Shown: positions 45,140 to 64,000 of the stretch, one piece after another
How the letters are laid out: every line of letters begins with the position of its first letter
How positions within the stretch are numbered: position 1 is the stretch's first letter
DNA from: Arbacia lixula
Lineage: Eukaryota > Echinodermata > Echinoidea > Arbacioida > Arbaciidae
Assembly: GCA_963669155.1 (NCBI GenBank)
Contig: OZ022576.1
Location: 16,245,035-16,309,034, forward strand
DNA: 64,000 nt
Direction of reading: 5' to 3'
Notes under the pieces: generated by a model
Told to the model about the DNA's origin: nothing
Seen by the model: the letters and a program-made list of their open reading frames with translations, nothing else
Database searches by the model: none
Made by a program: the position numbers and the translations under genes

Positions 45140-45594
45140 AAATACAACTTGTAATAGGTGTAACAAATTTTAAATGAACTACTGTACCTTCAAATAAGTT
45201 ACAAATCAAAGCAAGCTGGAATTTATATGTCATTAAGTCAAAGGATGCAAAACTTCTTACAAGCATGTTTGTGACATTAATCCAGAACACTATACTGTAC
45301 ATGTAATGCCCATTGTACATCACACCGGTCAATCCACTAGCAATTGGCATTACAGTGCCATTTCTGGTAAAGATGTTTCTGGCAGAAAATATGATGTGAT
45401 GCACAATGAGCATTGTGTTAGGAATTGATTATCTCGTACATTTTAGTTGTACAGAGAATTATTACAAGAATAATAATTTGATGAAATGTCATGAAATTTG
45501 CTTCTTTACAAGGTTGACATCCTTTGACTAAATGATTTGAAAATCCAGCTTGGCCTATGTCAAAAGTTGGTTAATGCTTACCCGGTAGTACTAA

Positions 45595-45745
45595 TTGTTG
45601 GGAAGCACTCGTAATCCCGAAGGTTTGTTATTCCGAACGTTATGCGACAAATGCTCGGATTAACGAGCATCGAGGTAAAGGCAATTTACGTGTTTCAGAA
45701 TTACGAACCTTCGGAATAACGAGCCTTTGGAATAAACAAAACTTA
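45595..45745. repeat. TTCGTTATTCCGAA-type repeat
   Basis: CCGAAGGTTTGTTATTCCGAAC and ACGAACCTTCGGAATAACGAG are inverted copies; related to 17690-17935. Confidence 0.6.
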
Positions 45746-45773
45746 CGAATATCAAACTGTAACCCTATTTGTT

Positions 45774-45774
<1 letters not shown>

Positions 45775-45825
<51 letters not shown>
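45775..45825 (+). repeat. (AC)n microsatellite
   Basis: About 25 uninterrupted AC units. Confidence 0.95.
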
Positions 45826-45829
<4 letters not shown>

Positions 45830-46111
45830 CGCACATCATAACGAATAGCCTCACTGTCCCACTAACTGTCCAGCTAACATGCAAAATAGGGATGCAGTTC
45901 GGAATGCACAGGCTTACTGATTAGAAGAGGGAGCCTCAGTGCTGCGATGGTGATATTCTGAGCGCAATACAATGTATATCCAAAACTGTTTTGGATATAT
46001 TTTATAAAAAATCAAATGAGTCGAAATCTGTGCCACTGTAGGCCAATCACAGTCTTGGATGAAGGGGAAATTAAGCCAAAGCTGTTAAGTACAATCTTTT
46101 CACCTTCTCAA

Positions 46112-46585
46112 AGGGATACAGTTCACCCCGGAGAAGTTAGTTTCAACAAAAGCAGAAACATGAAAGAAACATTTGTGAACGATAAGAAAGTTATCTTTTA
46201 AAATTTCAGCTGTGTGACGTCACGTGCGAGGTGCTCTCCCTTATGCTGTGTGATGTATGATTCCAGAAATTGCTCCTTTTCTATACTAATGATATTTTTT
46301 TTCATAGAGGTTTGTTTGTAAAAACGTTTTTCTAACCATGTATTGAATGCATAGGTAAATTATGCAGAGCCTTTGGAGAGAATTGATGCCCCCGGCCCCC
46401 CTAAAAAAAATTTTTTTTTTAAATGTACATGACATATGGGAGAGAGCATCTCGCACATGACGTCACAAAATATTTTTTTTAAAAGACAACTTTCTTATCC
46501 TTTAACGGACTTTTTGTTAACAAACCTTCACTAATGTTTCATGTTTCTGCTTTTATTGAAACCACTCTATCTTCAGGGTGAACCA
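46112..46585. repeat. Foldback MITE just upstream of hnRNP B
   Basis: GTTTCAACAAAAGCAGAAAC, GACGTCACGTGCGAG and GTGCTCTCCC on the left are mirrored by GGGAGAGAGCATCTCGCAC, ATGACGTCAC and GTTTCTGCTTTTATTGAAAC on the right. Non-coding; about 0.5 kb before the gene B promoter. Confidence 0.65.
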
Positions 46586-46871
46586 TATTTCTTTAAAATT
46601 CAATTCATTCACATGTGTATAATATGTATGCAAATATATGTAATAATATGCATGCATGGTTAAGGGGAAAAGTCGGGTAATCATGTTATCGAACGGGGGG
46701 CTTTAGGTAAAATTCAATGTGATCATGAATAAACATAAAACGATTTATATTTCTGGAGGGGGCGTGGAGCACAGAGTTTATAGGTTGTTATCACCAGTTT
46801 CAGTACGAATCTCGTTTCGCGCTTGATTCCAAATTGTCAAACTGCCTGGCACCTAGACTAGTCCCATCTTC

Positions 46872-46881
46872 GCGCATGCGC
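46872..46881. promoter_or_regulatory. NRF1-like site in the hnRNP B promoter
   Basis: GCGCATGCGC, a perfect core palindrome, lies 172 bp upstream of the ATG in a short CpG-rich stretch (46850-46960). It is positioned like the site of gene A. A pyrimidine-rich TTTCTCCTTTCCTGTCTGTCC at 46985 may mark the start region. Confidence 0.6.
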
Positions 46882-47043
46882 AACCCGCGAACGCCAATTT
46901 TCCCCGATATCGCGATCGAGACCATTTTCTTTCTTTGTTCCGGCGGCGCGCGTACCCTAGGCCCATTCGCCCATTCAAGCACATTTCTCCTTTCCTGTCT
47001 GTCCTATATTAGAATTTATTTTCGACAAACAACTATATCCAGT

Positions 47044-57632
<10,589 letters not shown>

Positions 57633-58276
57633 ATGTGTGGTAAGTATTTTATCAGGCTCAGGTATTTTGGGGGGATATCAGATTCTATTTCAGACCTCAA
57701 CTTAGGCCCTGGGGTTTTAGGGTGTGTGATTTGTCTTTAAGCTTCAGCCACAGGACATTTCTTTCTCAAAAAAGTCTTTTTCTTAATGTATAAACCTACT
57801 TTTCCAAATTGTTTAATCACTGCTGTCCCCATTAAGGATCATGATATTACAATTTCCTATTAAGTGGAATTCTATATAGCGACAACATTGGAGCAATATA
57901 AAGGAAAAGGGCATGTCCACCTGCAATTATGGATAGCTACCCGAATTTCAATTAGGATTTATATTCTGCTGTCCAGTAGCATATTAGGTTACTGGTACAA
58001 GAAACTACCTTCTAGTTTCATTTTAGTCTGAAGTGTACTGGTATTTCTTTGGTGCTTGAAAGCGTAATTCTGATAGTGTTAACAAAATTGCAAGAAAGTT
58101 TTTTTTAGAGTATCTTAGTGAGTCTCCTTGAGCTTTTGCTGAGATATAAATGGGACGGGCAGTGAAGTTTTTTTGGCACAATTCACCTTACCAAAAATAG
58201 TGCTGTAGAAATAGTTTGCATGTCATGTTCATTTTCAAGATAGAAAAGGCATTGTTGTTATTCTGCTAGTTTTGAT

Positions 58277-58733
58277 TGATTTGTAATTTATCACATACAG
58301 ATAGGAAAGAGATAGAATGATAGCAAGGCGAATCCATCAACAACCCATTTGACAGGAAAGCAGAAATCATAGGCCACACCTTGTACCTCGCAACTTCATT
58401 GTAACTGGCAAAGCTTGAGAAGATATAGGACCACGTCGCAGACTCTTTCCTAGGCAGTCAGTCACACTTTGATTGTTGCCCACATAGGATCTCCACTGGG
58501 GCAAAGAATATAGATGCTGTACTACCCACCCATCCATGAGTTCAGTCTGATAGGAGGGCAGTTTGCTTGTTAGCAGAATCGCACACAGGACACAAACGAA
58601 TGACATAACTTCCCTCCATCTGCCCTCATAGGACCTCAACAGAACTAAGAATAGAGCAGACATCTCAAGAATTCAGAGCAAGCAGCTATCGGCTGATTGT
58701 GTTGTATATCGGACCTATGCGTGTGTATATCTT
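58277..58733 (+). other. Highly conserved non-coding block, copy B
   Basis: Counterpart of 35410-35865. The acceptor TTTGTAATTTATCACATACAG ends at 58300, and the exon-like part starts ATAGGAAAGAGATAGAATGA. If spliced to exon 9 it would encode DRKEIE and a stop. A 2-nt gap relative to copy A breaks any shared minus-strand frame. Confidence 0.75.
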
Positions 58734-61646
58734 GCACGAACGCGAAGCCATGAAGGGCATGATTTGCTCTGTTCGATTTGAGATGTCATATGGCCATCAG
58801 TCTTAATGGCGCCACATTATACCATATGTACATGCCTCATGATTCGTATAAGTTTGATAGGTAGGAACCTCTAAACTCTGAAGGCTTCAGACGGCAAGCT
58901 ATGACACTTGATAACTTTCTCTTCTTTTTCTTCTTTTCATCTGTAGTAAAAGAGATCTTTGTGAAGAAATCATTGCATTGCATTACTTGTATGGATCATG
59001 GGACATTTTAGTTTATTGTAAGAAATTCGAGTGGTATGAAATTTTCAATTCCCCCCTTCTTGGAGCAATTGTATGTCTCTTACATGTAGGGTTCTCCCTG
59101 ATATTTGAGAAAATGCTTAAATTATCACACAACTCAACAGGTCTAATGAACTTATTCTTGTAATGATTGTGCTAAAACTTACCCTCAAATTTATGAACAA
59201 ACCCTACTTTATGGGTAAAACAAACTCTATGGGTAGCATGTAAAAAATAAACAATGAACTACAGCGAGTTCCAGTCATTCCTAATCTAAACACATGTTTC
59301 CTGGATTTGATTTGTAAATATGTATATGAATGTTGTGTACTGTTGTAATATTGTATAAGTTAATTGACCTTGTAGATAGATGCGTCCATGTTTTCTTAGT
59401 CAAGTATTTCAGTTGCCCAGACATAATATGCAATCATAGAGTGAAGTTATGAAGTATACAAGTTTTGTTTTTTGGCTTGTTTGTTTTGCAAAAAGTTAAT
59501 CATGCACAGGAACGAAACTGAGTATAAAGTGTGTAAGTGTATCATTTTAGTTCCTTGAGCTATGCTCAACAATGTCCAATGTTTTTGTCAGAATTTGTAT
59601 CCAAGCCTTAATTTGTATTAATTAAGAAGAGTGAACCAAGCCTAAGTGTTTTTCACAATTCTGTGTGTGCTATAGGTGTCACAGACAAACATAATTGTCA
59701 GGAATGTGTCATTCTTCATTAGACATATCCCTGCATAGGCAATGAATGAGGATAGTTGGGCAAATATGTGCAGCTGGATTGTTGGCTCAGTCCTAGGTTG
59801 TGGAAACTTCTGTGACATCTATAGCATATACAGTACGTGGAGTCAAGGATAGTGTTTGTTTTAATAATTTGTACATATGAAGGATGAAATGGCTTGCTAG
59901 TTCTTCATATAATGGTTGTAATTTATCTTGGTCCTTTCAACAAAGATCACAAATGTGAGGGTATATGGCATACACATGCATATATAGAACATATACTCAT
60001 AGTATTCTCAGATGTCATCTTTTGAAATACAGGAAGTCATTCCTTGATGTGGGAAAGCTAGGTCGGGTTTGGGTTGATTGTTTTATTGTAAGTTATTTGT
60101 TCTGATGTTTTTTATCCCGTACTATGATTTTCGATTAAAAAAAAGAACAATTTGTCATGAATAGCTGAGATAGTTGTCCATAGTCCTGATTATTTGATAG
60201 CAGTGGTGCCTCAAGGCCATTGTAAAATGTGTTTTTTGTTATTTGTACATATATTTATGAACACTTCAACATGTTAAGACAAATTTATTACCAAAAATAT
60301 GGATAACAACATGCAAGAAGACCAATATCATGATACGTACACATCTGAACACAGCAACAATTCCCCACATGTGAATATTTGATATTGAAATGAATATATT
60401 GTCCCATGTTTATCTAAATAGAACAAAAGTTTGTCTTTGCATATTTGCTACCGGTTCTTATTTTAGTATGGCTCCATGTTAAACCCAAATCATGGAAACA
60501 AGTTATTTGCGAGCAGATTCATTGAAAATTAAAAATTGAGAAGCAGCACCTTGAACCATGTGATGCATAACATTTCAATGTATACTCTATTGAGGGGGAA
60601 GAATCACAGGTACTTTTGTTATTTTATGTATCATGTGTTGTAGGAGTCTCTTGAGCCCCATTTTTCATTGACCCACAGACAGATTTGCTTCAAATTGATT
60701 TCTTGAAGAACTGAAGAGTTTGTTCATCACTTTTAGAACCTACAATACTGGTGCTTACTGAACTAATACCTCCCAATGTACAGATGATCACTATTTGTAA
60801 GCCTTGATAATAGCTCATGAGAGTGGAGCATTTCCTCATTGCAAACCAAAATTTTATAACCAAATACAGTACATGTACCTGGTAATGTAAAATGTCATCT
60901 CCGACAGCTAATTGCTCACTGTCGAGAGTTTTTTTTTTTTTTTGACAAACCAAATATTCTCATTCAGTGACCCTGAGATAGTTATAGTTCCAAGTTGTAG
61001 AGAATGGATGGGCCGAACTATAATTCGAACCTGTATGTTTATACATAGTTGCCTCGAGCCATCATTTTGTGCTAACCTCCTTCCTCCAAGCTTGAAGAAA
61101 ACTAGCAAAGATTCAACACAACGTAGGTGTTTGCTAGTCAAATTGTTACGAGCCATACAAGTTGGCAACCAAGTTTCTCCGATCCTGCCAGTTATCTTCC
61201 TGAAGTTTCTACAACAATAGGAGATATCTACCCCAGTTGCATCAAGATGAAGTATGCTAGTCCTATCTTCCCAAGCTCTAAGTGTGTGCTAGCTCTGCAT
61301 CAAGTGAAATTTCAGATGGGTAGAGTATACAGGTATATTTCTACAGATTATAGGTGTTTTGTGTAAGTAACTTGTCTTTGTGAATGCAATGTAAGATGTA
61401 CACTGCAGAATTCCAAGTGAGGGTGGGGGTCTCTTGAAATATGATGTGATAGTGCTAATGTTTGTACCTGTACAAGGTAGAGTGAATTGATAACTTCAAA
61501 GATAAACCACCTGTTTCGGGACAAGCCACTACAAATATGTGGCTGGGGTTATAACTTTTGATTTGAGTACATGTATTACAAATGATTGAAAAATACATCA
61601 AGTGAAAGAGGTTCTGCCAAAGATGATCACAACTGTCTTCATGTGA

Positions 61647-61652
61647 AATAAA
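61647..61652 (+). terminator. Candidate polyadenylation signal of hnRNP B
   Basis: AATAAA in ATGTGAAATAAATTGCC. Other AATAAA hexamers upstream could serve instead, so the choice is tentative. Confidence 0.3.
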
Positions 61653-61659
61653 TTGCCTT

Positions 61660-62340
61660 TGTAATTATTCTTAGATGTGAAATGACTTTAATTTTCTTTA
61701 AGATATGACCTATGGTTGGTCATTGTCTTTTAGATTCCCCATTTTGCACTTCATATTTAACAAGTATTAATACATGTAGCACATACACACATTTAGGCGG
61801 TGTTTGGTTTGTGGAATTTGTTCAGTCTGCCAAGAAATGTCATGTGTTAAATTCATTTTTGTTACATTTTGGAGTTGGTTGTATTTTTGTCACAGATTTA
61901 AAAAAAAAAAAAAAAAAGAAACTTTGTGATCTTTTTTTTTTCAAGCTGAACATGAAAGGAACACACAAATTCATGTAGTTTTTCGTACTTTGAGAAAAAA
62001 ATCCCACAGGTATCTATAGGGCCTCTCTTTCATGTTGCAAGGGTTAAAGTTTAAAAGAAATATAAAGCAAAATGTGATTGCGTCTGCACCCAACCTTATT
62101 GTACATGTAATAGTCTCTAAAGTCACAACCAGTAAAGAATTAAAGTATTCGGAACAAAATGAATTTACCGTTTGTAAGGAGCTGGTCAGATGTACTTGTG
62201 CTCCAATGTTAGGCAACACTTACCCATCGTTAAATGTATATTTCTTGTTCAAATGGCATTTCCCTGAAACATTTCTAAAAATTATGCAACACAGTTCATG
62301 AGCTCCTACCAGATTGAGTGGATTGTGTTCCTTTCATTTT
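61660..62340. other. Intergenic, no gene seen
   Basis: Contains a poly-A run at 61900-61917. No splice-consistent coding exon; no TM1-like exon precedes the receptor remnant. Confidence 0.4.
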
Positions 62341-62344
62341 CCAG

Positions 62345-63974
62345 TGTGATGTGCTTGAAACGGCTCAACCGATTCTACCTCGACTCGGCATCGCTCTCGT
62401 TGGCCTCTGTGATTGCGATTGAGCGTTGTCTCCCCCGAGACCATTGGCATTATGGCCTCCTCATCCCTGCACTGCCCTCGATGTTGTGGACAAGAGTTGA
62501 AACATTGGTCTCTACATTGAGGTCACCGAGCAACCCAATGGTCGCTGGCGCCTAGCTGAGGTAGGTCTTTGACCGTTAAAAAGCATGACAAAGGGAGATG
62601 GAGAGAAATAAGAGAGATCGAATGGAACCCAGAAAATGAAGGGAGAGGGAGTAGATAGAAATTGACCATCAAGGGGAGATGGAAATATGAATGTTGGGTG
62701 AGGTAGAACAACAAAATGAGAGACATTATGGAGCATGTTTTACAGTACAGGGAAACCCCGTTATAACGAGGGGGACGGGACCCACACTTTTTCCTCGCTA
62801 TAGCCGATTGCTCGCTATATCAGTACATGATCAAAACATACAGAAACAAATGCATCTATAGGACTATACAAACAATAACATATTTACCGCTAGGACTGTA
62901 ATATAAATGGCTTTGCAAGCATTCTAAACTGAATTCATGACCTAAAAATTCACTAAATATCTAACAGCACAGTTGAAAATGTAAATAAATGACACTTCCA
63001 ACACCTCCGTTTACCGACAAATGAAGCAGCGGGGAGGCCCAGTTACCCGGCCGCGCCTGCCGTCATGACTGCGTGTTAGCAATGAATGATCATTGAACGC
63101 TACCTGCATGCATGCGCGGCCGCGGTCGTACACGCGCGGTGTCACACGTGTTTAGAGGCTTCTGCCATGTAAGTGCGTGAGCGGGACTGTGTTGATTGTT
63201 GCGCGCGGGGGCATGCAGTACCTAGAGCCGTATAGAGATACGGCTCTGGCAGTACCACACGCATGTAATGTGGACATATGCATGTGTGGTTGTGTGGATT
63301 CTTGAACGGTGTGTGTGTGATCAGCGTTTAACGGCGCGAAGAAAATTGCCTGTGCTGTTGTTGCATTTCCCTCGCTGGGCGGCGTGGCTGAAGGGAGTTC
63401 TCGTAATAACGGAGTAAATTTCCTTTCTTTTTCTTTATTCTTGGGCTGGGAATTTGCCTCGCTATAGCAGAAACTTCGCTATAGCCGATCTCGTTATATA
63501 AAAACAGAATGCACAGAGGTCTATGGAAGAAAAATCAGGACCCAAGAAATGTCCTCGTAATAGCAGGGTTCTCGCTATACCCGTGCTCGTTATAACGGGG
63601 TTTCCCTGTATCTCCCACATATTGAATGATGTTCTGGAAAGGTGTTGTGACCCTGCCAATCTTTTAATGCACAAGTTTAATGTACTTTATTATTTCTCAT
63701 TTCTCTTTGCTAATTTCTTCTGTAATATCCTTCTTACTTGATCATACATGTTCTTGTACAGATTGAAGTGAAGTAGAAACAAAAAATGAATACAAATATG
63801 ATAACGCTCATTGTTAGATAGCATATAAACACATTTTTATCCAACTTGATATTTATAAAATAACTTGAAATCATGATTTACCAGTGTCCTTCTATTGTTA
63901 ACAGGCCCGCCTTTCGTTGCCTGTGTGATGACCGCTGTGGTACATGAGACGACGTACCTTGGCTAGAACAGAGT
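62345..63974 (+). pseudogene. Decayed second copy of the HYR-type receptor (TM2-3 and TM4 exons)
   Basis: The first piece (62345-62560) aligns with the TM2-3 exon 12636-12889. It shares CTCTCGTTGGCCTC, GGCCTCCTCATCC (vs GGCGTCTTAATCC), GTTGAAACATTGGTCTCTACATTGAGGTCACCG (similar order) and the same intron start GTAGGTCTT, but it is shorter and the matching peptides fall in different frames. The second piece (63905-63974) is exactly 70 nt like the TM4 exon and reads P.FVACVMTAVV..TYLG, then TAG where the first gene has Asp. Its acceptor and donor are intact. The stop and frameshifts make it a likely pseudogene; the gene may continue beyond the window. Confidence 0.75.
62748..63608. mobile_element. 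861-bp pogo-like MITE with perfect ends, TA-flanked
   Basis: CAGGGAAACCCCGTTATAAC at the left is the exact inverse of GTTATAACGGGGTTTCCCTG at the right, flanked by TA (62746-62747 and 63609-63610). Internal CTCGCTATAGC motifs occur near both ends. Inserted in the intron between the two receptor-pseudogene exons. Same family as 27647-28395. Confidence 0.85.
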
Positions 63975-64000
63975 GTAAGTTTTGCCATCGCAAATAATCT

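Larger units (their letters stand above)
57633..61652 (+). other. hnRNP B 3' UTR and 3' UTR intron region
   Basis: The exon continues seven bases past the stop to a GTAAGT donor at 57640. The downstream sequence is collinear with the 3' region of gene A. No separate gene is seen. AATAAA at 61647-61652 is a candidate polyadenylation signal near where similarity to gene A fades. Confidence 0.55.

Overview
The window is animal nuclear DNA. It has AT-rich long introns with GT..AG boundaries, many foldback/MITE repeats and microsatellites, a LINE, and 7TM-receptor genes carrying hyalin-type (HYR) domains. That combination best fits a marine deuterostome, most likely an echinoderm such as a sea urchin. 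The organism is an inference; nothing in the sequence names it.

Layout. (1) 1-14926, + strand: the 3' part of a G-protein-coupled receptor gene. Three tandemly duplicated HYR-domain exons are followed by a short linker exon, four exons carrying TM1 to TM7 and a long acidic C-tail. All splice phases join into one open frame of 695 visible residues ending at 14926. Intron 3 holds a nearly full-length non-LTR retrotransposon (about 5317-9758, - strand) with ORF1 and an ORF2 broken by one frameshift in a T run. (2) About 14.9-25.5 kb: gene-poor repeats, including a 734-bp foldback with TTA duplications and several copies of a roughly 700-bp MITE family flanked by 7-bp target duplications. (3) 25686-34650, + strand, with 3' UTR sequence to about 39 kb: hnRNP A/B gene A (10 coding exons, 348 aa: two RRMs, an RGG/Gly-Tyr-rich tail and an M9-like nuclear localisation signal). 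(4) About 39-46.8 kb: repeats, including a pogo-like element with an internal 113-bp minisatellite. (5) 47044-57632, + strand, with 3' sequence to about 61.65 kb: hnRNP A/B gene B (345 aa), a tandem paralogue of gene A with the same ten coding exons and phases. Its first intron contains three repeats nested inside one another. (6) 62345-63974: remnants of two exons of a second copy of the HYR-type receptor (TM2-3 and TM4), with frameshifts and a stop, split by a pogo-like MITE.

Biology. The receptor would act at the plasma membrane; the two hnRNPs would be nuclear or shuttling RNA-binding proteins controlling splicing and mRNA fate. The most unusual signal is a non-coding block of about 450 bp downstream of the stop codon in both hnRNP genes (35410-35865 and 58277-58733). 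By hand alignment it is about 97% identical between the paralogues, against about 89% for an RRM1 coding exon. It starts at a conserved splice acceptor, so it looks like a constrained alternative 3' exon, possibly for autoregulation. Other shared signals are an NRF1-like promoter site at the same distance from both ATGs, tandem in-frame donors after exon 3, a conserved start of intron 6, and a decayed or alternative copy of exon 1 in gene A only.

No rRNA, tRNA or CRISPR was recognised. Exon joins were worked out by hand from splice consensus, reading phase and paralogue comparison.
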